From NCBI GenBank assembly GCA_963850525.1, contig CAWKLQ010000008.1, forward strand, positions 124,001 to 188,000: a DNA stretch of 64,000 nucleotides, read 5' to 3'. Below the pieces are notes generated by a model, which did not search any database, was not told the origin of the DNA, and was given only the letters and a program-made list of their open reading frames with translations. The position numbers were made by a program, and so were the translations under genes. Below, piece by piece: positions 51,900-61,122 of this stretch. The DNA is from JAEMQF01 sp963850525. Lineage in GTDB: Bacteria; Pseudomonadota; Gammaproteobacteria; Burkholderiales; Burkholderiaceae_C. Within the stretch, counting starts at the first letter, position 1. Each line of letters starts with the position of its first letter.

Positions 51900-53207
51900 T
51901 CAACTGCGTTCCTGGGCACTTGACCCTGGCCAGCGACCGAGACGCAGAGGCAACGTATCGTCGTGCACGTCAAGGCAGAGCACAGTCACGACTGGTGCGT
52001 GCCCATTTACCATCGGCAGCCGAAACTCGGCGCCAGCCGCTTGTGCCAGCTCGCTTCGCCATGGGTAGATGAGCGCAAGCTCACGGCACTGAAACGCCGC
52101 CGCGTAGGCATGCATCTGGTACATGTCGGCTTGGTTTGGCATCAGCCGCCGCTTGCTGTCCCACCCGATCAGCTTCCACTTGGTGTCCGCGATCGCAACG
52201 ACGGCGTCATTGCGGCGAAAGACCAGGTCCGGGCGCAACTGGAATCCAGGCTCCACTCGGTCCTGACTGACTACCGTTGCCAGGGTTCGCGTCGTGTCCT
52301 GGGCCTCCACCGTCAGCCCCGAAATTTCATAGACGCGCCGGCGCGCCACAGTGGCCACGGCCGACTCGAACAACTTGTTCATGTCGAACAGCAGTGATGG
52401 GGCTTCGCTGTATCCGGCGCGCAGGGCTGGCGCCAGCAGGGCCAAGATCGAGCGCGCCCAGTCGATAGCCGCCCGGTAACGTTCGGCCTGGCGATTGAAT
52501 GCCAGCCGCTCCACAGCGGCGCTGCCGAGCCGCGTGTCGTCCACGTCATCCAGCACACTCATCAGGTCGATCCATTGCCGGGTGAGCTCGCTGCTGCGGA
52601 TCCAGGGCCGAGTGCAACGGATGGCCTTCTTGAGTACCTGATTCCACACGTTGTCGACGGTCAGCTCGTCGAACGCACAGGCCACCAGGTCGGGCCGGTT
52701 CGCATGCACTCCGAGCTGGCGCATGACGGCGATGCGCCCGCGCACGACGTTCAGGTCGTCCTCGTGCTCCTGGTACTGCTTGAGCAGGCCACCTCGCGTG
52801 AGCGTGGACACGGCGTCGAAGAACGCCGCAACGAACGCTTCCAGCAGCGGCGCCCGGCGCAGGTGTTGCCCAACAGGTTGATGCTGGAACTGTGGGAAGC
52901 GCTCCGTCCACCGCAGCAGGCGCAGCAGCACGCCGCGGCAGTCCTCCGCTGTGGACGCGCCATCCTGCGTCTTGGGGAGGATTTCGAGCACGCGCTCTCC
53001 CAGACCGACCACGCCGCAGAACTGCGCCAACTTCACTTGGCGGTGGCCGACTTCACAAAAGCCTGGCCGCTGCTCGCCGATCTGCGCCAACCGTTCGGCT
53101 TCGGCAGGCGTCAGGCTCCAGGCACTGCCAGCTGTGCTGACCGGGATCGGCTGGTGCTCCAGCGCGGTGAGAAAGCGAGTCGAGGTCACGTCCCGCAGCC
53201 CGGACAT
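51900..53207 (-). CDS. mcrC: McrC family protein (nuclease subunit of a McrBC-type system)
   Basis: This 435-residue protein is the endonuclease partner of the McrB GTPase. The N-terminal half has the McrC pattern (VGLGERVLEILPKTQDGAS, FDAVSTLTRGGLLKQYQEHEDDLNVVRGRI). The C-terminal half carries a PD-(D/E)xK site (LRPDLVFRRNDAVVAIADTKWK). Its start overlaps the last base of the mcrB frame, so the two are coupled. It belongs to the LlaJI/McrBC-like group that cuts modified or foreign DNA. The exact trigger cannot be read from sequence. Confidence 0.9.
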   Translation of the reverse strand: MSGLRDVTSTRFLTALEHQPIPVSTAGSAWSLTPAEAERLAQIGEQRPGFCEVGHRQVKLAQFCGVVGLGERVLEILPKTQDGASTAEDCRGVLLRLLRWTERFPQFQHQPVGQHLRRAPLLEAFVAAFFDAVSTLTRGGLLKQYQEHEDDLNVVRGRIAVMRQLGVHANRPDLVACAFDELTVDNVWNQVLKKAIRCTRPWIRSSELTRQWIDLMSVLDDVDDTRLGSAAVERLAFNRQAERYRAAIDWARSILALLAPALRAGYSEAPSLLFDMNKLFESAVATVARRRVYEISGLTVEAQDTTRTLATVVSQDRVEPGFQLRPDLVFRRNDAVVAIADTKWKLIGWDSKRRLMPNQADMYQMHAYAAAFQCRELALIYPWRSELAQAAGAEFRLPMVNGHAPVVTVLCLDVHDDTLPLRLGRWPGSSAQERS

Positions 53208-55459
53208 CAGGCGTTCAATTCCGCGACGCCAGCGCCGTCATAAATCCCCCGGAAACTCTCGGCCGTCCAGTTACCAGGAGGGGTAATGACGTAGCGTGAA
53301 CGATCGGTGGGCACGCCGTCGACGCGCTGACCGACGAACAGCCGGCCGAAGTGCAGCGACTCCTCTTGCAGAAATGCTTGCTCGGCCGTGGTGGACAGCA
53401 CCAGCGCCACGCGCGAGAAATCGTCGAAGAAATACTCCTGCAGCAACGGGATGATCTGGCGCGCGAACGCCTCCTGCACATCGGCCAGCGTGCGCACGCG
53501 CATCAGATAGGCGTGGCCGATGCGGTGGTCGCGGTCCAGCAGGTACTCCAGCCGGTCGTTCACGCGCCGCAGCAGCCGGCCGAGGTCGATGCCGTCCACG
53601 TTGGCCGACAGCGTCGTGTAATCGGGTACGCGCTCATCGAACTGGAAGCGCCGGCGCAAGGCCACGTCCAACAATGCGATCGAACGGTCTGCGGTATTCA
53701 TCGTGCCGTAGATGTCCAGATTCCTCGGCACCCCGAACGGCCGCTCGGCCACGTCGCTGTCATCGCTGCCCGGGAGCTGCACTGCCATGCCTTCGATCAC
53801 GCGCCCGTGCGCATCGAACACCGCGCGCTTGTCGGGCTCGATGAGCGTGATCAGTTCGCCGAACACCTTCGCGATGTTGGCACGGTTGATCTCGTCGATG
53901 AACAGCGCATAGCGCTTGCCCGGGTTGGCATGGGCTTCGTCGCAGATCTGCTTGAACTTGCCGTCCACCAGCCGGAACTGGGTTGTACCGTCTTCCGCCG
54001 TGGCCACTGGCCGGATACCGCGAACGAAATCTTCGTAGCTGAACGACGGGTGGAAGGTGACCACCTTGTAGCGGTGCACGGCTTCGGTGGCCGCTTGAGG
54101 GCCGGCCTTCAGCAGGCGCCACAGTTCGGCCGACTCGTCGTCTTGCTCCTGCCAGCCGGTCAGCAACTGCCAGTCGCCTGATTCGCGCTTGTCGAACAGG
54201 AACGGGGGGCGCCGCACCCCGATGTTCACCGTGGTACTGGTCTGCGGCGAGTGTTCCTGCAGGTAGCTCCACAGCGTGGCTGGCACCCCGGCCGGCGCAC
54301 GGCCGCGCTGCTGCGCCTTGGCCTGCACCCAGCGGTGGGCGCGGATCTCGGGCACGCGCGCCGGCCGGCCCAGGTCAGACAGCGCGGCAGCGATGACGCT
54401 GCGCCAGCCATGGTTCGTCAGCGTCTCGTTCAGCCAGGTGGCCTCATCGACCTGGCTCGGCGCGTCCGTATAGTCGGCAAACTTCTGCCACAGCCAGTGC
54501 GTCTTGCCGGTACCCGGAGGGCCGTACAGGATGAGGTTCACTGGTGCCCGCGCAGCGTCTGGCGCTGCCGGAGTCGGCTCACGCGCCACCGCCGGCGCGC
54601 CGGAAGCGGGGCCGCTGACCGCAGGGGGCTCTTGCGGCCCTTCCGGCTCCTCGGCCTCGGGCCTGCGCCAGCGTGGGAGCAGCGCGTCGTCGTAGAAGTC
54701 AATCACGGCACCGGGCCGCTGGACCTCTTCGCGCTGCCTGAGTGTGAACAGCGCATCGTCGAGTTGCCGGTCGCTCCAACGCTTCAACTGGGCGCGCGGC
54801 GCGACCTGAAAGCCCTCCAGCACCGAGATGCGATCACGGTTCGATGACATGCGCTCCACCCGGTCCGGGAACGCGAAGTAGCGCAGCATGTGGCGGAACT
54901 GGCGGTCCCCGTCGCGAGGCACGGTGTCGATCCAGTCCATGAAGCGGTCGTAGTCGCCTAGCACGGCGCGCCTTGCGTCCACGGCCATGGCCTTGAGCGA
55001 GCGCACCAGCGCGATCAGGTACCCCAACTCCCTCCAACGCATGTTGTTGTAGGCCGTGCCCGCTGAACCCACGCCGCACAGCACCGCGTCGGCGAGCATG
55101 GGGTGCATGGGCGGAAGTGTCTCGCCCGACCAGGACCAGATGCGCAGGACGTGGGTGCGCTTCACGTCCGCGCCGATTTTGGACGGGAACAACAGCACTG
55201 CCCACATCATCTCGGCCATCAGCTGCTGCGCCGGTGCGCCGGTGTCCGCGAGCTGACGCTCGAGCTTGGTCGTGAAATCGTCGCCGCCGCTGTCGGGGCG
55301 TTCAACGAAGCCCGATTGCAGCCGGTCTGCGTTCGCTGTCGTCCAGAGACTTCGATCGTCGACAAGCAGCGAGCGGTCTTCGACCAGGCAACGGTCGATC
55401 CACGTCCGTGCCGCTGCCAGCAGGGGGGCCAGGTCGCGGTCGGTCAGATGGCGGGCCAT
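53207..55459 (-). CDS. mcrB: McrB-like AAA+ GTPase
   Basis: This 750-residue motor protein has an N-terminal helical region of unknown specificity (1-270) and a Pro/Ala linker (PEGPQEPPAVSGPASGAPAV). An AAA+ domain follows with Walker A LYGPPGTGKTHW and a large insert. FHPSFSYEDFVRGIRP, Walker B YALFIDEINRANIAKVFGE and the McrB signature YGTMNTADRSIALLDVALRRRF are present. The N-terminal domain should recognise the target DNA and is not a known DUF3578 type to my eye. Upstream is a 157-bp spacer with two copies of a 15-bp repeat. Confidence 0.92.
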   Translation of the reverse strand: MARHLTDRDLAPLLAAARTWIDRCLVEDRSLLVDDRSLWTTANADRLQSGFVERPDSGGDDFTTKLERQLADTGAPAQQLMAEMMWAVLLFPSKIGADVKRTHVLRIWSWSGETLPPMHPMLADAVLCGVGSAGTAYNNMRWRELGYLIALVRSLKAMAVDARRAVLGDYDRFMDWIDTVPRDGDRQFRHMLRYFAFPDRVERMSSNRDRISVLEGFQVAPRAQLKRWSDRQLDDALFTLRQREEVQRPGAVIDFYDDALLPRWRRPEAEEPEGPQEPPAVSGPASGAPAVAREPTPAAPDAARAPVNLILYGPPGTGKTHWLWQKFADYTDAPSQVDEATWLNETLTNHGWRSVIAAALSDLGRPARVPEIRAHRWVQAKAQQRGRAPAGVPATLWSYLQEHSPQTSTTVNIGVRRPPFLFDKRESGDWQLLTGWQEQDDESAELWRLLKAGPQAATEAVHRYKVVTFHPSFSYEDFVRGIRPVATAEDGTTQFRLVDGKFKQICDEAHANPGKRYALFIDEINRANIAKVFGELITLIEPDKRAVFDAHGRVIEGMAVQLPGSDDSDVAERPFGVPRNLDIYGTMNTADRSIALLDVALRRRFQFDERVPDYTTLSANVDGIDLGRLLRRVNDRLEYLLDRDHRIGHAYLMRVRTLADVQEAFARQIIPLLQEYFFDDFSRVALVLSTTAEQAFLQEESLHFGRLFVGQRVDGVPTDRSRYVITPPGNWTAESFRGIYDGAGVAELNA

Positions 55460-55509
55460 GGTGGTCGTCTCCCTTCAGGCGGCTGACTCGGGGTGTCGCC
55501 GGGCCGGCG

Positions 55510-55524
55510 TCAAGTACCCATCAA
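55510..55524. repeat. 15-bp direct repeat, copy 1 (upstream of mcrB)
   Basis: TCAAGTACCCATCAA, identical to 55598-55612, 88 bp apart. Both copies lie in the albA-mcrB spacer, between which the DNA is notably AT-richer (CATAAGCTGTTGATTTATATGG). They could be regulator half-sites or the scar of an insertion. Confidence 0.7.
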
Positions 55525-55597
55525 GCAAGCTGCTTTGCATAAGCTGTTGATTTATATGGAGTTCTGTCCAGATCGGCTGGCTTGGGCAGGGCACCGA

Positions 55598-55612
55598 TCA
55601 AGTACCCATCAA
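55598..55612. repeat. 15-bp direct repeat, copy 2 (at the end of the AlbA-domain gene)
   Basis: Second exact copy of TCAAGTACCCATCAA, 4 bp downstream of the stop of the ATP-binding gene (minus strand). On the minus strand it reads TTGATGGGTACTTGA. Confidence 0.7.
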
Positions 55613-55616
55613 ACAA

Positions 55617-57083
55617 TCAGGCCCAGTGCGGCACGTAGCGCCGCAGCTTCGGCGCCGCCGATGCATCCTCCAGCCGGATGTGCCCGGCGTCGAGCGCATC
55701 CTTAAGCAGCCGTGAAGCGGTGGCGCTGTTTTTCGGGTCAATGCCGAAGCGCTCGCGCAGGCTCGCGTTCGTCATCGGCTCGCGCTGCACGTAGCGCAGG
55801 CAGGCATGCAGGTACACCGCGCGAACCCGGTCTTCCCGGTTCATCTTTGCCAGCGGACGCGGCGCGAACATTGTGGCCCGGGTGCTCTCGCCCACGACCT
55901 CGAACGCAGGGGCGGGCAACTGGTACAGCTCGGTTTGGAACACCACTTTGTCGACGCCGCTGCCGCGCTCCTCGCACACGCCGATCAGCCGCATCGATGC
56001 CGCGAGTGCTTCATTGCGCGAGCGCGGTGGGTGGTCGAGCATGCGCGAAGGGTCCATCAGCGGCGTACCGGGGTTCGTGATCTCCATGCGGTCGTCGAAG
56101 ATCTCGACCATCGGCCCGCTGCCCGTCACCGCCAGGTCCTGGTGGATCAGCGCATTGGCCACCAGCTCGCGGATGGCCAGCTCAGGGTACATCGGCACCG
56201 ACTTGCGCAGCGCCTTGCCGATCACCTCGTTCACCGGCAGCAGGTTGTTGACGAAGCCGATCAGGCCCTCGAACCCGCAGGCGTAGCCTCGGCCGCCCTC
56301 CTGCTCGCGCAGCGTGTGCACGCGGCCGGTGCCCTGGTACACCACCACGCGCACGGCCTTGCGCTGCAGCCGCCCGAAGTCCGCCAGCCGCTTGGCGAAC
56401 AGCAGCGCACCCAGGTTGAAGATGCGCCAGTGCCCGCCGCCCATGGGTTCGATCAGCCGATGGCTGGCCAGCGCATCCAGGATCGCGTCGCGCCCGTTGG
56501 GCATGGGCTTGTCCAGCAGGTCGAAGAGCCCGCCCACGTCCAGCAGGCGCAGCACCTCGTCGCCCACGAGCTTGTCGGCGGCAGACTGCATCTCGAACGG
56601 CGTTGCGTCCAGCTTGCGCCAGAGCGCGCGCTCCTGCTCCGGAAAGTCGGCCAGCCGCTTCTTGTACGAACCAATGCGGATGAACGCCGTTCCGCCGAAC
56701 TGCACAGGGTGCCGGAAGGCCGAGTCGATTTCCAGCAGCACCACGGCGCCGGCGTCGAGCGCGATACGGTGAAAGCGAAAACCGATGCGCGGGGACAGTT
56801 GTCGCAGAAGCCAGCTCTCCAGTTCCTCGTTGCCGACCTTGGCCAGCGCCGGCTCGAACCCGGTGCCCACGATGTCGTGGCTGGCGTCGTCCACGCCCCA
56901 CAGAACATAGGCGTGCGGCTTGCCGAGCAGCGCCGCCGAGTTCGCCAACGCCGAGAGGTATTCGCCGATCTCGCGCGGGTCGGTGTTGTTGCGCTTGAAC
57001 TCCAGCCAGCCCGTCTCTGCCGGCAGGGCCGTCAGTTCCTGCACCAGGCTGCGCAGGTACTGCTGGTCGCGTGGCAATGTCAT
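55617..57083 (-). CDS. AlbA_2/Schlafen-type ATP-binding protein of a restriction locus
   Basis: This 488-residue protein has an N-terminal AlbA_2 (Schlafen-like) nucleic-acid domain (ETGWLEFKRNNTDPREIGEYLSALAN...YVLWGVDDASHDIVG). A central GHKL-like ATPase region (RELVANALIHQDL, DDRMEITNPGTPL, ERGSGVDKVVFQ) and a C-terminal winged helix follow. Such proteins are frequent companions of type I restriction operons, where their role is unproven. Its ATG overlaps the end of the hsdS fragment (ATGA), confirming it was part of that operon. Confidence 0.88.
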   Translation of the reverse strand: MTLPRDQQYLRSLVQELTALPAETGWLEFKRNNTDPREIGEYLSALANSAALLGKPHAYVLWGVDDASHDIVGTGFEPALAKVGNEELESWLLRQLSPRIGFRFHRIALDAGAVVLLEIDSAFRHPVQFGGTAFIRIGSYKKRLADFPEQERALWRKLDATPFEMQSAADKLVGDEVLRLLDVGGLFDLLDKPMPNGRDAILDALASHRLIEPMGGGHWRIFNLGALLFAKRLADFGRLQRKAVRVVVYQGTGRVHTLREQEGGRGYACGFEGLIGFVNNLLPVNEVIGKALRKSVPMYPELAIRELVANALIHQDLAVTGSGPMVEIFDDRMEITNPGTPLMDPSRMLDHPPRSRNEALAASMRLIGVCEERGSGVDKVVFQTELYQLPAPAFEVVGESTRATMFAPRPLAKMNREDRVRAVYLHACLRYVQREPMTNASLRERFGIDPKNSATASRLLKDALDAGHIRLEDASAAPKLRRYVPHWA

Positions 57084-57893
57084 GCCACGGACTCTCGGGC
57101 CTGGCGGCGGCGTGGCGCCGCGGACGCGTCGGCGGCGCCGCCGCCTTTGATGCGAGCCAGCAGCGCGCTCGCGGGTTCGTCGTTCGGGTTCTGTGACACC
57201 AGTTCGCCGCGGAAGGCCTTGGCGAGCAGCGCCGGCGTGAGGCGGCTGACTTGGGCGCGGGCGGTGGCGAGGCGGGATTCAACGTCATTAGCAAAGGAGA
57301 GGAGTAAGTCGACACGGCGAATCACTTCGGCTTGTTCCTGCAACGACGGAAGCGGAATGGGCACGCGTCGAACGTCGGCCAAGTTGAGTCCTGGCATGTC
57401 GATGCCCCGGTAATGACCGTGAAGCCATCGCTGAGTCTCTGGCGCTTCGAGCACCGTCGCCAAGTAGCGGGTGAGAATCTTTTTCGAGGGGCGGAAGCGC
57501 GCTGTGCCCTGGGTGATGTTTGCACCATTCAATGAGTCAGGCACAACCGCGACCTTTGTCGCGCGAATGATTCCAAGCAAAACGTCGCCGCCTCTGATGG
57601 ACGCGCGGACATACCGTTGGGCAATCTCCGGGCTCGTCCGCAAGAGTTGTTCAATGCGGATTTCGCCATCAACGATATCCATTCCACGAACGTAAGGCAC
57701 GCCTTCGGTTAGTTTTGGGCCTGGCCGAACGATGCCGTACACGATGTCTGCGCCAGCCTCAACGACTTGCGAGGCACGTTCGGCCCGCCAGCACTTGGGA
57801 AGCCCGACCAGCCATTCTTGAAGCTGTTCGTCATTGCGCCTCGCATCGACTGCTAAACCCGAAAGGTCCGGGCAAGACCGTTGAGAACTGACC
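57080..57893 (-). pseudogene. hsdS: Type I restriction specificity subunit HsdS, 5'-truncated
   Basis: About 270 codons of the C-terminal half of an S subunit remain. They hold one target-recognition domain (IVYGIVRPGPKLTEGVPYVR, GDVLLGIIRATKVAVV, YRGIDMPGLNLADVRRVPIP) and the following conserved helix (LPSLQEQAEVIRRVDLLLSF). The closing FRGELVSQNPNDEPASALLARI motif is intact. The frame is open upstream, but from ~57894 it is the reverse reading of an IS630-type transposase frame, so the first recognition domain is gone. No hsdM or hsdR is in the window. A half-S protein could still dimerise, but no good start codon is seen. Confidence 0.8.
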
Positions 57894-58151
57894 TTATCGG
57901 TCGCTTCGGTCCAAGAGCGTGCGCCCCAGGGCTTGCAACTGCTGCTCATCCAAGCGCGCCGGTCGCCCTCGCGAGGGCATAGCTCGCAGCGCGTCGATGC
58001 CGCCCTCATTGAGCACCGCCTTCCACGTGTAATCGGTCTGCCGCGCCACTCCCACCGCATGCGCGGCCTGCGCCGGCGTCTTGCCCGCCAAGAGCAATCG
58101 ACCTGCGCGCAAGCGCCGCCGTACCGTCTCGTCCAATCGCTTTGTCGCCAT
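57894..58151 (-). mobile_element. IS630-type transposase fragment (N-terminal 85 aa)
   Basis: The frame MATKRLDETVRRRLRAGRLL...KTPAQAAHAVGVARQTDYTWKAVLNEGGIDAL..RGRPARLDEQQLQALGRTLLDRSDR is the helix-turn-helix N-terminus of an IS630-family transposase. It stops (TAA at 57894) exactly where the hsdS sequence begins, and the DDE catalytic part is missing. No terminal inverted repeats could be identified. The element probably inserted in or near hsdS and was then deleted, taking the 5' part of the restriction operon with it. Confidence 0.75.
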
Positions 58152-58665
58152 GAATTGCACCCAATACAAGCCAAGTATCGGTACAACGCATGAGGACGTC
58201 AGCGGTTGTCATGATTTACGGAAAGATCAATAGGTCTTGGTCGCATTCTGCCCGGTCTAGGAACTGGTTTCTTCGGTGCCAACGCCTGAAGGTGGCGGCG
58301 ACTTCGGAGCTCGCGGACGGTCTTGCGCATACCGGGCGTGCGGGGCGTAGCCGTTCCGCGTCGGTGCGTGAGAGGCTCTCATTTCATCTGAAGCAGGAAT
58401 TGCCATACAAGACAGGCGACAGCAGCTTGACTGGCCTAGGAGCATTGTCGACAGTTGTCGGCCCGCATCTAAGGTGCCCTTTCAGGTGCGAAGAACTGAG
58501 CGATCGCGACGTGAGCGCAGGGAACCGTTACGCGGCGGCGCCCAGCATTCCCTCTGTCGCCACTGCGCACCTACGTCCCGCAGCCCCGAATGTTCCTTCG
58601 CGATCCAGGACAGTCGCTGCTGCGCAGTAGGTCTGATGTCAATTGCGACGAGGACGAATTCCCCT
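58152..58665. other. 514-bp region without recognisable genes
   Basis: Between the transposase fragment and the DsrC-like gene I see no gene, tRNA, hairpin array or repeat I can support. Base composition is mixed, with AT-richer patches (58205-58265). It is probably debris of the deleted mobile element and restriction genes. Confidence 0.5.
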
Positions 58666-58974
58666 TCACCCCGTGCTCCAAGCCCGCGGGCGGCGCATGC
58701 CCGCAATCTTGCACGCCTGCCCCGGATAGCCGTACGGAAAGAGCTCGAACAGGCGCTTGCGTGCGAGCGGGCCGAGCCGCTGTTCGAGATGCCGGATCAC
58801 GAAGCGGGCGTCCGCGGCAACCTGCTTTTCCTCGTAGAACTGGCGCATGAAGCGGATCGCGTCCCAATGGTCCTCGCCGAGCGTGATGCCTTCGCGGCGT
58901 GCCAGCTCAGTCGCGACTGCTTCGGTCCAGTCGTTCGGGTCGACGAGAAAGCCTTCGCCGTCGAGCGCGGGCAT
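58666..58974 (-). CDS. DsrC/TusE-family protein with one C-terminal Cys
   Basis: This 102-residue protein has the DsrC fold signature MPALDGEGFLVDPNDWTEAVATELA...WDAIRFMRQFYEE and a C-terminal arm PYGYPGQACKIAGMRRPRAW. DsrC carries two arm Cys (CysB, then CysA 11 residues later, next to the last residue), and TusE keeps only CysA. Here Cys88 is at the CysB place and Trp99 sits where CysA should be, followed by STG. It therefore cannot form the usual intramolecular trisulfide and may be a regulatory or sulfur-binding variant. It follows the MacB-like permease by 92 bp. Confidence 0.85.
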   Translation of the reverse strand: MPALDGEGFLVDPNDWTEAVATELARREGITLGEDHWDAIRFMRQFYEEKQVAADARFVIRHLEQRLGPLARKRLFELFPYGYPGQACKIAGMRRPRAWSTG

Positions 58975-59066
58975 CGGGGGTTGTTCAGGCAGGGCGGTAC
59001 GTCCGCGGCCCACGACGCTGCGCGCCGAATGCAGGCCGCAGCGAACTCGCGATCAGGTGCCGCATG

Positions 59067-60284
<1,218 letters not shown>

Positions 60285-60285
60285 C

Positions 60286-61122
60286 TCACTCCCCTGCACT
60301 CGCGGCCGCGCCGGCGCTGCGCGGCGGGTTTGGATTGGGCGCGTCGCTTTCGATGCGGCCGTCGACAAAACGCACCCAGCGCCGCGCGTACGCCGCCATG
60401 TCGGTCTCGTGCGTCACCATCAGCACGGTGATGCCCTGCTGGGTATTCAGGCCGAGCAGCAGTTCCATGATTTCCTGGCCGCGCTTGGAGTCGAGGTTGC
60501 CGGTGGGCTCGTCGGCGAGCAGCACCGCGGGTTGCGTGGCGATGGCGCGCGCGATCGCGACACGCTGTTGCTGGCCGCCCGAGAGTTCGGACGGCAGGTG
60601 GTGCTCCCAGCCCTTCAACCCCACCGACTCCAGCGCCTTCGCCGCAGCCTCGCGGCGCATCGCCGCGCTCTCGCCGCGGTAAAGCAATGGCAGCTCGACG
60701 TTCTCTTGCGCGGAAGTGCGCGCGAGCAGGTTGAAACCTTGGAAGACGAAACCGAGGTAGCGCCGCCTCAATCTCGCGCGCTGGTCGCGCGACAGCGCCT
60801 CGACGTGCGCGCCCTGGAACAGGTAGTGGCCCTGGCTCGGTGTGTCCAGGCAGCCGAGGATGTTCATCGCGGTCGATTTGCCCGAGCCGCTGGGCCCCAT
60901 GATGGCGACGAACTCGCCGGCCTGAACGTCCAGGTCGATGCCCTTCAACGCCATCAGCTCGGTGGCGCCGCTGCCGTAGACCTTGCTCACGCCGCGCAGG
61001 CGGATCAGCGGCGTGGCGCCGGGCGCCGCGGCGCTGCCCGCCGGCGCTTCGCTGCGCGGCGTGCGCGCGGTGCCGGCGGGGCCCGGCCCTTGGAGCGCGA
61101 GGCGCAAAGCCGCCAGGTTCAT
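60286..61122 (-). CDS. MacB-type ABC exporter ATPase
   Basis: This 278-residue ATPase has an Ala/Pro-rich leader (1-35). It has Walker A GPSGSGKSTAMNILGCLD, Q-loop FVFQGFNLLARTSAQENVELP, signature LSGGQQQRVAIARAI, Walker B LLADEPTGNLD and H-loop MVTHETDMA. The ATG overlaps the adaptor stop (ATGA). Confidence 0.95.
   Translation of the reverse strand: MNLAALRLALQGPGPAGTARTPRSEAPAGSAAAPGATPLIRLRGVSKVYGSGATELMALKGIDLDVQAGEFVAIMGPSGSGKSTAMNILGCLDTPSQGHYLFQGAHVEALSRDQRARLRRRYLGFVFQGFNLLARTSAQENVELPLLYRGESAAMRREAAAKALESVGLKGWEHHLPSELSGGQQQRVAIARAIATQPAVLLADEPTGNLDSKRGQEIMELLLGLNTQQGITVLMVTHETDMAAYARRWVRFVDGRIESDAPNPNPPRSAGAAASAGE

Noticed and set aside
57894..58200. A complete IS630 element.
   Set aside because: Only the N-terminal transposase part is present; no DDE domain or terminal inverted repeats could be found.
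58196..58650. Plus-strand frame of ~146 codons between the transposase fragment and the DsrC-like gene.
   Set aside because: Composition is Arg/Ser/Ala-rich noise, with no ribosome site and no family resemblance.
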